From Owenweeksia hongkongensis DSM 17368 (lineage in GTDB: Bacteria > Bacteroidota > Bacteroidia > Flavobacteriales > Schleiferiaceae), in contig NC_016599.1 in assembly GCF_000236705.1 (NCBI RefSeq), positions 930,001 through 994,000 of the forward strand: a stretch of 64,000 nt of DNA, given 5' to 3'. This document shows, one piece after another, positions 24,825 through 33,132 of this stretch. The translations under genes were made by a program, and so were the position numbers. The notes under the pieces were generated by a model. The model saw nothing but the letters and a program-made list of their open reading frames with translations, was not told the DNA's origin and did no database searches. Numbering within the stretch: the stretch's first letter is position 1; each line of letters starts with the position of its first letter.

Positions 24825-26008
24825 ACAGCCGAGAAAATTAGTGAACTACAATTTCCGCCAAATCCAAATGAATTGCTCATCACATGCTTCACTTCCTGTT
24901 GCTCATATTTCCTTTGTGGAATAAGCCCACATTCGGGAATACTTTCTTCAAAATTCAAGTTTGGATAAACCTCTTGATTGGCTATAGCCAAAATACTGTA
25001 AACCGCTTCTACTGCTCCTGCCGCTCCCAGCGTGTGCCCTGTAAAGGCTTTGGTGCTACTAAATGTGGGTACGTTTTTAAATAAACGCTTCATGGCATTG
25101 CTCTCCGTAGAGTCATTGTTTTCGGTAGCTGTACCATGAGCATTTATATAGGAAATCTGTTCAGTCTTCAAGTTAGCTTTGCGCAAAGCCTTCTCCATAG
25201 AGTTATAAGGCCCCACTCCTTCTTCAGAAAGCGAAGAAGCATGAAAAGCATCATTTCTATTTCCATAACCTGAAAGACGAGCGTACACTTTTTTGTCACC
25301 TGCATTCTCGGCTTTCTCCAAAACCAAATATGCTGCTCCTTCGCCTAAATTCAAACCTTTTCGACCTTTATCAAACGGGCGGCAAAGCTCTGGTGATAGA
25401 ATGAAAAGTGCATTAAAACCATTGATGGTAAACTTGGCCAAACTATCCACTCCCCCAACAATTACGCGGTCAGCCATTCCATTTTCAATAAGCCGAGCTC
25501 CATACATAATAGAGTTTGCTGAGGAAGAACATGCCGTGTTTATGGTATTCATATGTCCTTTCATGCCAAAACGCTCCTGTAAATACATGGTAGACGACCC
25601 GGCATCATAAGTGGAAATGTAAGCCGATGCACCTTCTTTACTATTCGCATCTTTGTACATAGAATCGGTGTAGCACATACCTCCCACGGTATTAGCACTG
25701 ACCAAAGCTGTTCGCTGTGATTGTAAATTTTCGAATGATAAGTTGCTATCCGCAACAGCTTCATTAAAGGCATGAAGGGATAGTAATGAAGTCCGAATTA
25801 CTGAAGCTTCTTTAGCTTTTAGCTGATTTTTCAACCAATCATCGCTGTGCTTAATTTCGCCATAGTAGCGGGTTTTAGCGTATACCGTTTCAAAGTTCTC
25901 AAGATGAGACAATCCACTTTTACCGGCTATTAAAGCCGAACGGTTGGCTTGAGCAGAATCGCCCAAAGCCGTAATCACGCCAATACCTGTTACTACAATA
26001 TCACTCAA
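24821..26008 (-). CDS. beta-ketoacyl-[acyl-carrier-protein] synthase (FabF/KS-alpha type)
   Basis: This 395-residue elongating condensing enzyme has the full triad: Cys160 in NTACSSS, His291 in HGTATENND and His325 in GHTLGAAG, plus the C-terminal SFGFGGNCSSL. It should condense malonyl-ACP units onto a growing chain carried by the ACP encoded just upstream. The start is a TTG at 26008, 2 bp after the ACP stop; no ATG is available before residue 111 and the frame begins exactly at the family N-terminus (DIVVTGIGVITALG). It is paired with the chain-length-factor-like gene. Confidence 0.9.
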   Translation of the reverse strand: MSDIVVTGIGVITALGDSAQANRSALIAGKSGLSHLENFETVYAKTRYYGEIKHSDDWLKNQLKAKEASVIRTSLLSLHAFNEAVADSNLSFENLQSQRTALVSANTVGGMCYTDSMYKDANSKEGASAYISTYDAGSSTMYLQERFGMKGHMNTINTACSSSANSIMYGARLIENGMADRVIVGGVDSLAKFTINGFNALFILSPELCRPFDKGRKGLNLGEGAAYLVLEKAENAGDKKVYARLSGYGNRNDAFHASSLSEEGVGPYNSMEKALRKANLKTEQISYINAHGTATENNDSTESNAMKRLFKNVPTFSSTKAFTGHTLGAAGAVEAVYSILAIANQEVYPNLNFEESIPECGLIPQRKYEQQEVKHVMSNSFGFGGNCSSLIFSAV

Positions 26009-26010
26009 TG

Positions 26011-26274
26011 CTATTTTATTCTGTGTTGCTCCACGTAGTCAGCGATGGTGTTTACATCTACCAACACTTTGCGGCCTTCTTTCGGGTCTTGAATTTTGAT
26101 GCCGTAATTTCTCTCCAGCATTACAATAAGCTCTAATGAGTCAATTGAATCCAGATCTAGATCTCCGCCAAAAAGTGGCTCATCATCCTTAATATCCTCT
26201 GGCGAAGTACCCATCAAGTTCAAAAACTCAATGATATTTTCCTTCAATTCTAATTTCAATTTTTCTTTCTCCAT
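26011..26274 (-). CDS. acyl carrier protein
   Basis: The 87-residue acidic helical protein carries the phosphopantetheine site in DLDLDSIDSLELIV, with Ser43 as the attachment residue, followed by LERNYGIKI. The true start is the ATG at 26274 (MEKEKLKLEL); the open frame upstream overlaps the transporter gene and is not protein-like. As a dedicated ACP lying between the ABC permease and the ketosynthase it probably carries the polyketide/acyl chain of this cluster rather than serving bulk fatty acid synthesis. Confidence 0.9.
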   Translation of the reverse strand: MEKEKLKLELKENIIEFLNLMGTSPEDIKDDEPLFGGDLDLDSIDSLELIVMLERNYGIKIQDPKEGRKVLVDVNTIADYVEQHRIK

Positions 26275-26312
26275 AGCGGTGGGGTATAGTGTATTCCGGC
26301 TACAGCCGAAAC

Positions 26313-27602
26313 TTAAATTAGGTTCTTTCTTTTTAATCCAACAAACGCCAAAACCTGTAAAAACAACGTGATGGCTAAAATGGGCCACAAACTTGGCCAA
26401 AGGTCAGCCAGTTTTCCGCTGGCCAAAAATAATTCGTAATACGCTTCTAAGCACCAATGTAATGGCGAAATAGCGGTAAATATTCTAAATGACTCAGGCA
26501 TGGCAAAACTGGGAACTAATATGCCGCCTAATGCCGCCAATATTACAATTGAAACTGCCCCGAATCCATTGGTCTGTTCTTCCGTATTAGAATATACACC
26601 TAAGCACAACGCATAACTAATAGCGCAAAGCCCTGAAACTACAGAAACCACAAATAAAGCGAGTAAGTCTGAAGGCAGTTCTAAAGCAGGTAAACCAATG
26701 TGCGGGAATATCCACGCACCAATCGAAAATATGACCACTACTTGCGCCAAGGCAACGGTCAGATAAACCAATTGTTTGGAAAATATTCCAACCAAATAGC
26801 CGCCAGGCATAGTCTTCAATCGTATAAAACTGCCGTTTAATTTCTCCCTCACCAAGCTGCTGCCTAATGAGGTTACCATAAAAAACATGGCGAATATCGT
26901 CCAAGCTGGAACGTTGTGCTGAGGAGCGTTTGGGATTTTGCCGCTACCGTCATTTGTCACAGTTTGAGAGTTCAATACTATTTCATTGTGCAGCAGGTCT
27001 TGCTCCACTTCTTCGGGCATCTCACTTTCGTTTAAAGCCTGATAAATTAGGTTAAGCATTTTACGACTTTGAATCACCTGAAGCGAACTTCTTAAAGCCC
27101 CTTCCACCGCCATTCTGTACGATTCCTGCAGAACTGGACTATAGTAAACATCCAAATCGCTTAAAGCATTTTCACTAAAGCTTGCAACCTCCCCACCAAC
27201 CCCAAGGTCTTTCAGAGCCTGTGACGTAAGCTGTTCCGCATTTTGAGTAATGCGATCTGAGAAGCCTTTTGGAATATATAAACCTACTAAAGCATCATGG
27301 CCTGACATTGTATTTGAGATGTCTGAAACATTGGAAGATTTGGAAGATTTTGAATCAACAATTAGGTCAAACATACCCACTTCTCTGAGTGCTCTTTCCA
27401 GTTCCAGGCTCACCTCTTCCCCATCCTGATTAAAAAATACAAGTGGTACTTGATGGTCGTTTACTATTTTGAAAGTATTGTTTTGAAGACTGGTAATTAC
27501 CAACACCAAAAGTATAGGCATCGCAAACATTAAGATAAGACCAACCTTATCGCGAAGCAGCAATCTAAAATCCTTTACTATGGAAGCCAGCAGCTTTTTC
27601 AT
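26313..27602 (-). CDS. ABC-2 type transporter permease
   Basis: A 429-residue permease with an N-terminal helix (about 20-39), a large extracytoplasmic domain (about 40-225) and five to six C-terminal helices (about 228-425), the standard ABC-2 layout. It is 1 bp from its ATPase gene. In flexirubin/dialkylresorcinol clusters such a pair is regularly present and presumed to move the lipid-like product or precursor across the inner membrane. Substrate is inference from context. Confidence 0.85.
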   Translation of the reverse strand: MKKLLASIVKDFRLLLRDKVGLILMFAMPILLVLVITSLQNNTFKIVNDHQVPLVFFNQDGEEVSLELERALREVGMFDLIVDSKSSKSSNVSDISNTMSGHDALVGLYIPKGFSDRITQNAEQLTSQALKDLGVGGEVASFSENALSDLDVYYSPVLQESYRMAVEGALRSSLQVIQSRKMLNLIYQALNESEMPEEVEQDLLHNEIVLNSQTVTNDGSGKIPNAPQHNVPAWTIFAMFFMVTSLGSSLVREKLNGSFIRLKTMPGGYLVGIFSKQLVYLTVALAQVVVIFSIGAWIFPHIGLPALELPSDLLALFVVSVVSGLCAISYALCLGVYSNTEEQTNGFGAVSIVILAALGGILVPSFAMPESFRIFTAISPLHWCLEAYYELFLASGKLADLWPSLWPILAITLFLQVLAFVGLKRKNLI

Positions 27603-27603
27603 T

Positions 27604-28344
27604 TTAATCGCGGTACTGCTTTCCTGTTAATTTTAAAAAGAGATTTTCAAGCGTCTCCTCTCCATGGTTCTTGAGCATAATTTCCAGACTATCCTTGGCA
27701 AGGATTTCTCCGTTATCCATCAATGCAATTTCATTACAGAGCTCCTGAGCTTCACTAAGGTGATGCGATGTATAAAAAAGTGTAGTTCCATTGGCATTAA
27801 GCTCCTTCAAATATTGAATGATAGCATGCCGTGTTTGTACATCTACACCAACGGTTGGCTCATCCAAAAACAAAATCCTGGGCTGATGAAGAACCCCAAT
27901 GGCAAGGTTTACTCTGCGCTTCATTCCACCTGAAAATTCCTTTACAGGTTTTGTACCTACCTTCTCCAGCCCCAGCACATGAAGTAAAGCCTCTCCTCTA
28001 TCTTTGATTTGCTTCCGCGAAAGCCCCATCATAGCACCAAAGTATTCCAGGTTTTGAATAGGTGTAAGCTCATCATAAAAGGACAAGCTTTGCGGAACAT
28101 AGCCAAACTGATGGCGCACCTCTTTTTTGTGCGTTGTCATATTCAAGCCTAAAAGCTTCACACTTCCTGTCTGAGGTTTAATTACTCCCGTAATCAAAGA
28201 CATCAGCGTGGTTTTTCCAGCTCCATTTGGTCCAAACAAGCCAAAGCTTTGCCCTTCGTTTACCGAAAGGTTTAGGTTTTGCATCAAAGGATTTTCAGCC
28301 CCTTTATATTGATGGGATAAATTTTGAACCTGAACTGCCTGCAT
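27604..28344 (-). CDS. ABC transporter ATP-binding protein
   Basis: The 246-residue nucleotide-binding subunit has Walker A GPNGAGKTT (about 38-46), Q-loop YVPQSLSF, signature FSGGMKRR, Walker B ILFLDEPTVGVD with the catalytic Glu present, and H-loop TSHH. This class partners ABC-2 permeases, here the adjacent gene. Its start abuts the BtrH-domain gene stop with no gap, so it is part of the same operon. Confidence 0.9.
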   Translation of the reverse strand: MQAVQVQNLSHQYKGAENPLMQNLNLSVNEGQSFGLFGPNGAGKTTLMSLITGVIKPQTGSVKLLGLNMTTHKKEVRHQFGYVPQSLSFYDELTPIQNLEYFGAMMGLSRKQIKDRGEALLHVLGLEKVGTKPVKEFSGGMKRRVNLAIGVLHQPRILFLDEPTVGVDVQTRHAIIQYLKELNANGTTLFYTSHHLSEAQELCNEIALMDNGEILAKDSLEIMLKNHGEETLENLFLKLTGKQYRD

Positions 28345-29361
28345 TTACTTCCACTTAATTTTCTCCAGCCTTTTGAAAGCTCCTTTCTCAATCTCAGCAA
28401 TTTCAAACAGTTGATCTCGAATCACATCAAAATCCGCTTGAGCAGTAATTCTTCCTTTGTAAATTCCAGCACTTTGCACAGCTGCATTTCGCCAAAGGTC
28501 TCCTGCTTTTGTAAATTCTTCTGGAATACTAAGTAGCTCATCATTGGGAATATAGCCATGTGCTTGTTGCAAAAATGCAGCATAGATGTATCTAAAACCG
28601 CCACCTCCGGTACCAATCTCTTCCTGCATTCGCACCAGCTGCGCCAAATATTGACCACCTTTTTTCACGCCATATTTATCGCGCCATTTACTTACAAGCT
28701 TAGCGGAGTACTTAATTCCTGAAACGCCAACTATGCTACCTGGCACGCGAATCATCATCTTAGTATTATGCTTTATGCCACTTGTAATCGCTCTGGCAAT
28801 TGTTGCTTCATCAGGTTTCACCAAATCCTTACCAGGGTAATAAATTTGCCCACGAGGCGCCAGCGGCCCTTTTGCAAAACGCACGCGCTGCAATTCATAA
28901 GATGTGAGCCTTGTAGCTTCTTCCATTACTGGGTCGCTTATCAGATAATTATCACCCTCTTTACCAAACACTACAAGATTGTGCGCATTAAAATGAAAAC
29001 GGTATTCTTTAGGGAAATAAGTAAGGTAATACACACCAACCTGAGCTCCCACTGGCTGCCCTTTTTCCAGAAGGTTATCCAATTCTCGCATAGCCTTTTC
29101 AGGCGAAGAATACTTTTTACGGGTAACCGGAATATGCAGCGAGGTGCAGGTGCGCTTAAATATTTGTCCGGGCATACTTCTGTATGAAAACGCAGGACCA
29201 TTATTTACTTTAAGAAAAGGTATATAAATAAAAAAAAGCCCGGCTCCCATTCCGAAGGCCAGTGGCTCTGTAATTTCATTTATACCAACATGCTTTAGCA
29301 AATTGGTAGTCACACCGTTTTCGCAATGTGCCGACTGTATATGGTTGAAATCAACTTTCAT
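28345..29361 (-). CDS. BtrH N-terminal domain protein (acyl-ACP transferase-like)
   Basis: This 338-residue cytoplasmic protein begins with the BtrH_N pattern: SAHCENGVTTNLLKH (Cys13), LAFGMGAGLFFIY, then QVGVYYLTYFP, FHFNAHNLVVFG and LISDPVMEEA, a papain-like arrangement of Cys, His and Asp. The C-terminal half (DUF4872-like) is helical. BtrH in butirosin synthesis transfers an acyl group from an ACP to an acceptor. With an ACP and dialkylresorcinol genes in the same operon, an acyl transfer or ester-forming step is plausible here but unproven. Confidence 0.8.
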   Translation of the reverse strand: MKVDFNHIQSAHCENGVTTNLLKHVGINEITEPLAFGMGAGLFFIYIPFLKVNNGPAFSYRSMPGQIFKRTCTSLHIPVTRKKYSSPEKAMRELDNLLEKGQPVGAQVGVYYLTYFPKEYRFHFNAHNLVVFGKEGDNYLISDPVMEEATRLTSYELQRVRFAKGPLAPRGQIYYPGKDLVKPDEATIARAITSGIKHNTKMMIRVPGSIVGVSGIKYSAKLVSKWRDKYGVKKGGQYLAQLVRMQEEIGTGGGGFRYIYAAFLQQAHGYIPNDELLSIPEEFTKAGDLWRNAAVQSAGIYKGRITAQADFDVIRDQLFEIAEIEKGAFKRLEKIKWK

Positions 29362-29758
29362 TGAATCGCATGTGCTTCAAATCTTCAATCGATACATCAA
29401 AGGCATCCGCATATTTTTGAAGCTTTTTGGTGGATAGTTTTTTAAAATTATGGGGTTTGAGATGACGCTTTATGGTCCATTTCCAAAAACCTGTATAGCC
29501 CGCTAGAATAGGTAAATCCATTAGCCGAAGCTCCATAAAGAATAAGATTGGGCTGGCTTCTCCGCGTTCTACTTTAGCTCTGGCCTCAGCAGTTCGTTCC
29601 TTTATATCTTCCCAAGCCACATCAAGCGCCTTGGCCTTTACCTCCCACCCCTTGCTCAGGCCAGTAGTATACTCACCTGATTCATCCTGAGTGTAGCAAA
29701 GCTCACGGGTCACATTTTCCAGCTTGCTGTTATCTTGTGGAAGATCTTTCTTTTTCAT
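29351..29758 (-). CDS. conserved small protein of the dialkylresorcinol/flexirubin-type operon, function unknown
   Basis: The 135-residue soluble protein is charged, with a helical N-terminal half (KAKALDVAWEDIKERTAEAR) and a C-terminal basic part rich in lysine (HLKPHNFKKLSTKKLQKYAD), including LLAGYTGFWKWTIKRHLKP-like aromatic residues at about 90-105. No signal peptide or catalytic motif is evident. It overlaps the BtrH-domain gene by 11 bp and follows darB by 3 bp, so translation is coupled to both. I do not recognise a named domain. Confidence 0.55.
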   Translation of the reverse strand: MKKKDLPQDNSKLENVTRELCYTQDESGEYTTGLSKGWEVKAKALDVAWEDIKERTAEARAKVERGEASPILFFMELRLMDLPILAGYTGFWKWTIKRHLKPHNFKKLSTKKLQKYADAFDVSIEDLKHMRFNES

Positions 29759-29761
29759 TGT

Positions 29762-30904
29762 TTAGCAAACAGTTAGTAATCCAAACATGTATGAGAATCT
29801 AGAGCTCTCAGGGATAGCCAACAAAACTTTATTCCCTTTCTTTAGCTTTCCGCTTTTATACAGCTCATCTACCATAAGGTAAATAGATGCCGACCCCACA
29901 TTACCCATACTACTCAGGTTGGTAAACCATTTTTCCTGAGGAATGTCCATTTGGTTTTCTCTTAACGCATTAGCTAATTTATCTCTAAAAAACTCGCTTG
30001 ACATGTGAGGTAAAAAGTAATCTATCTCGTCTACTGTCATTCCTTTTTCATCCCAAATGGATTTAAGCTTAGCAAAACCTAAGGATATAATATTACTGCT
30101 CAGCAATTTTACATCCTGCTTTATGCTAAAGATACTTTGCGTAAGAAGATCTCGAGGATCATAATCCATGTAACTTTTAAGCTCCCCATCCTCTTTTTCA
30201 CTGGCCATGTACATGCACGCTTCTACTTCATGTGCATACGAAACACCCTCTAGCCAATCCACTCTAAGGCTAAGACCTGTTTCATTTTTCTTATTGCTCA
30301 TCAAAAAAGCACCTGCTCCATCAGAAAGCATCCATCGTAAAAAATCTTTTTCAAAAGCGATGTATGGATTTTCCTCCAAGGCTGTAAGATTCACCACTTC
30401 CTCTTCATACACCTCAGAGCGCAAAAGTCTTGAAACCCTTTCGCTACCGGTAGAAATAGCTGTTTTGGCATCACCCGTTTTTACAGCCATGTAAGCATAT
30501 TTAAATGCATGCATACCTGAACAACAAACACCCGAAGGTGAAACTACCTCAATGGCATTGCACTCAGGCAGCCAACCATGCACCATTACTCCATGCGATG
30601 GTATCATTTGGTCGGGTGTGGAAGTTCCACAACTTAGTAAGTCAAAATTTTTCAGCTTTTCCGCATTATTATCAAAAAGAGATCTCACAGCCAACGAAGT
30701 CATCTGTGCATTGGTATGCGTACTTTTTCCATCTTTTTGCAAAGCATAAAACCTTCGTTTTATACCATTATTGCGAAGGACAATCCTTTTGGCTCTGGAC
30801 ACCTTTCCGTTTATAAGCCCCAAATATTCCTCAATTTCCTCATTGCCTATCGGCTCATTGGGAACATATGCAGCTGTATTCGTTAAATAAACTTCATTAA
30901 TCAT
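29762..30904 (-). CDS. darB: beta-ketoacyl-ACP synthase III family, dialkylresorcinol ketosynthase DarB
   Basis: A 380-residue FabH-like protein. The nucleophile is Cys128 in SGVCCSGMHAFKYA, with a histidine in LPHMSSEFFRDKL (about 297) and an asparagine in SMGNVGSAS (about 332) completing the Cys-His-Asn triad. DarB condenses two beta-ketoacyl or related acyl chains head to head to form the ring precursor of dialkylresorcinols. The gene overlaps darA by 8 bp, the pairing that supports this call over ordinary FabH. Confidence 0.8.
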   Translation of the reverse strand: MINEVYLTNTAAYVPNEPIGNEEIEEYLGLINGKVSRAKRIVLRNNGIKRRFYALQKDGKSTHTNAQMTSLAVRSLFDNNAEKLKNFDLLSCGTSTPDQMIPSHGVMVHGWLPECNAIEVVSPSGVCCSGMHAFKYAYMAVKTGDAKTAISTGSERVSRLLRSEVYEEEVVNLTALEENPYIAFEKDFLRWMLSDGAGAFLMSNKKNETGLSLRVDWLEGVSYAHEVEACMYMASEKEDGELKSYMDYDPRDLLTQSIFSIKQDVKLLSSNIISLGFAKLKSIWDEKGMTVDEIDYFLPHMSSEFFRDKLANALRENQMDIPQEKWFTNLSSMGNVGSASIYLMVDELYKSGKLKKGNKVLLAIPESSRFSYMFGLLTVC

Positions 30905-31811
30905 TCTTCCCGTTTAGTTCAATACTTTGAAAGTATCTTCTCTTACTATTACGTTTTTTGTGTGTGAATGGCCTAATTAATAACATATCTAATAGAACCA
31001 CAAAGGGTGAAGCTACAAATAATGCTATTGCTAAATAATATTTAAAGACAACCAACCAAGGGTCTCGGTTCTTCTTTTTGCCAATAAAATTAGCCCAAAT
31101 TGAAAACAAACGACCTGCCTTGCTTTCAATAAACATTATGTCAGGCTTCACTTCTACTCCACCATTATCTATAACCTCTTGTTGATAATCGTTCCAATCA
31201 CCTGACTCTATATGGCTTTGTGCCAAATGCCCAAACTTTGATGCACTGGAAATATCCTTTTCAGAAACACCTGGTTTTGGAAATATACCCCATAATCGCT
31301 TCTTCTTTCCATACAATTGCCAATACACAATACTCACTGCGCTTGTCCAATTATGATGGCGATCAGCAAAAGCTACATTCCCTACCAAATTGGCCGAAGC
31401 ATCCTTCAGTAAAACCTTTATTTTTTCCTGTGAATTGAGCCACATATTGCGAGAGCCAATAACCGTAATTACTGGCGTACCTTTCATCACGGCTTTTACT
31501 TTTGGATGCCTGAGCATCGAGGTTGCCGGAACGCTGGGCGACAGAAACCAGGGCTGATAACCAAAAATCACCAAATCATACTCGGAACGCTTAAAACTAA
31601 AGTCCTCCAATTCCACTGTTTCTCCTAGGGCAGACATAGGCATAGCTCTGAAAAAATCCTTTCCACTCCAGGGGAATTCAAAAGCCATTTTTGGAGAGAT
31701 ATTTACAAGCTCAAGATTATAATCTGCTTGCAAAGGTTTACAAAATTCATCTATTATACGCCCAAGCTGACCCGTTTGGGAATAATAAATGACGAGTACA
31801 TTTTTGGTCAT
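30897..31811 (-). CDS. darA: dialkylresorcinol condensing/aromatizing enzyme DarA
   Basis: The 304-residue protein has an N-terminal flavodoxin-like region (VLVIYYSQTGQLGRIIDEF, about 5-23, then DLVIFGYQPWFLSPS and TVIGSRNMWLNSQ), consistent with FMN binding, and a C-terminal hydrophobic helix pair (about 250-285) before a basic tail. DarA works with DarB in dialkylresorcinol formation and is thought to aromatise the cyclohexanedione intermediate; a flavin-like fold suits an oxidation. Its membrane segment would place it at the inner membrane where the lipidic product partitions. Confidence 0.8.
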   Translation of the reverse strand: MTKNVLVIYYSQTGQLGRIIDEFCKPLQADYNLELVNISPKMAFEFPWSGKDFFRAMPMSALGETVELEDFSFKRSEYDLVIFGYQPWFLSPSVPATSMLRHPKVKAVMKGTPVITVIGSRNMWLNSQEKIKVLLKDASANLVGNVAFADRHHNWTSAVSIVYWQLYGKKKRLWGIFPKPGVSEKDISSASKFGHLAQSHIESGDWNDYQQEVIDNGGVEVKPDIMFIESKAGRLFSIWANFIGKKKNRDPWLVVFKYYLAIALFVASPFVVLLDMLLIRPFTHKKRNSKRRYFQSIELNGKND

Positions 31812-31817
31812 TAGTTG

Positions 31818-32309
31818 TTAATCAAGGTCTTCCGAGTTTAGAGCTTTCGAGGTTTTCGAATAGGCCAAAATAGCATTTTTCAACTCTTGTGAAAGTCCAT
31901 TGTACGATTCCCTAATTTTAGATGCATCAGCTTCTATATTATCGCTATAGCCCAAAATTCTTGGAGCATTCTCTTGAATTAAAAGTCTGAAGAAAAGGTA
32001 CTCTGAATTTTCGGGCTCTTTAGAAATGGCGTTTTCTAATAATGTATGACCTTCTTTAAAGGTAGATAGTTTATCTCCAGGACCACTTTGAAAAGCAGCA
32101 AACTTCATTAACAAAACCCCTTTGCTAGCTCTTTCTCTATTATTGTCAGGTTCCCCAATTTTTTCCAATAATAAAGCTAAACCTTCCTCGCTTTCACCAG
32201 AAAGTTGCTCATACAAATCACCTAATTCAACAGCATTTTGACACCAGGCAGTATTGGAGTTTAAAAACGCAAAAACGCTTACTAGCAAGACATATAACCA
32301 ATTTTTCAT
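31818..32309 (-). CDS. exported helical protein, first gene of the dar operon
   Basis: The 163-residue protein has a signal peptide (MKNWLYVLLVSVFAFLNSNT, cleavage after about AWCQ) and a helical, TPR-like body (EGHTLLENAISKEPENSEYL). It should be periplasmic. No family recognised. It lies 6 bp upstream of darA and so probably leads the operon; a role in handling the exported pigment-like lipid is conjecture. Confidence 0.55.
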   Translation of the reverse strand: MKNWLYVLLVSVFAFLNSNTAWCQNAVELGDLYEQLSGESEEGLALLLEKIGEPDNNRERASKGVLLMKFAAFQSGPGDKLSTFKEGHTLLENAISKEPENSEYLFFRLLIQENAPRILGYSDNIEADASKIRESYNGLSQELKNAILAYSKTSKALNSEDLD

Positions 32310-32499
32310 TCGATAAATTTTCTTTTAAATAATCACAATAGTAACTCCACAACCTGTAGATAAGTCCGTCCAAGATAAAAGGGTTTTCATTTATAGACAC
32401 AAACTATTTTTCAAGTAAGCAATATTTATAAAACCAATTGAAAACAAACCTGTTATGCATAGCAGCTAATCAGTTATAAACAAAAATAAAATAAGCATT

Positions 32500-33063
32500 A
32501 TGAAAAAGTTGGAAAACAAAACAATTGCCATTCTAAGCGAAACCGGCTTTGAGGAAGTAGAATTAACCAGTCCTAAAAAAGCATTGGAAGAGGCCGGAGC
32601 AACCGTTCATGTTATTTCGCCCCAAAGCGGTACAATAAAAAGCTGGAATGACGGAAATTGGAATATGGATGTAAAGGTTGACAAAACTTTATCCGAAATT
32701 TCAGAAGGTGACTATAATGGCCTCATGCTTCCTGGTGGCGTTATCAACCCAGACAAATTGAGAAGAAACAAGGATGCTGTGGCATTTGTCAAGAGCTTTT
32801 TTGATAAAGGAAAACCAATAGCCGCTATTTGTCACGGACCACAAACCTTGATAGAAACTGGCGCGTTGAAAGGCCGTATTATGACTTCCTTCCCAAGTAT
32901 TAGAACCGACCTTGAGAATGCTGGTGTAAATTGGGAAGATAGCGAGGTGGTGGTAGACCACGGACTTGTAACGAGCCGATCACCAGAAGATTTGGACGCT
33001 TTCAATCGTAAAATGGTTGAGGAATTTGTTGAAGGAATTCATGAAGAACAAAAGACTTCATAA
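32500..33063 (+). CDS. DJ-1/PfpI family protein (type 1 glutamine amidotransferase-like)
   Basis: A 187-residue cytoplasmic protein with the PfpI pattern: nucleophile elbow AAICHGPQTL (Cys near 110), a conserved Glu in the ETGFEEVE segment (about 11-18), and VVVDHGLVTSRSPEDL at the C-terminal side. Members act as protein/nucleotide deglycases or glyoxalase-like stress enzymes; the substrate cannot be told. Single gene with its own terminator, divergent from the dar operon. Confidence 0.85.
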   Translation: MKKLENKTIAILSETGFEEVELTSPKKALEEAGATVHVISPQSGTIKSWNDGNWNMDVKVDKTLSEISEGDYNGLMLPGGVINPDKLRRNKDAVAFVKSFFDKGKPIAAICHGPQTLIETGALKGRIMTSFPSIRTDLENAGVNWEDSEVVVDHGLVTSRSPEDLDAFNRKMVEEFVEGIHEEQKTS

Positions 33064-33082
33064 TATAACTTCCCTATTTTTT

Positions 33083-33119
33083 GAGAAAACCGTTCCACTG
33101 TTTAGCGGAACGGTTTTTC
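33083..33119 (+). terminator. Rho-independent terminator after the PfpI-family gene
   Basis: AAAACCGTTCC and GGAACGGTTTT form an 11-bp stem around a 10-nt loop, followed by T residues. The T-tract runs into the -7 box proposed for kdsB. Confidence 0.9.
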
Positions 33120-33127
33120 TATTTTTG
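33120..33127 (+). promoter_or_regulatory. candidate -7 box for kdsB
   Basis: TATTTTTG fits TAnnTTTG and ends 5 bp before the kdsB ATG, implying a leaderless or nearly leaderless mRNA. No TTTG box is found at the usual upstream distance, where the terminator stem lies. Confidence 0.4.
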
Positions 33128-33132
33128 GCAAC

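Noticed and set aside
26275-26400. N-terminal extension of the acyl carrier protein frame to 26400
   Set aside because: It runs through the 3' end of the ABC permease gene and has none of the character of an ACP; the ATG at 26274 starts a standard ACP.
29762-30904. Calling the FabH-like gene ordinary fatty-acid fabH
   Set aside because: It overlaps darA and lies in an operon with a KS/CLF pair and BtrH-domain gene, and its active-site region CCSGMHAF differs from typical FabH.
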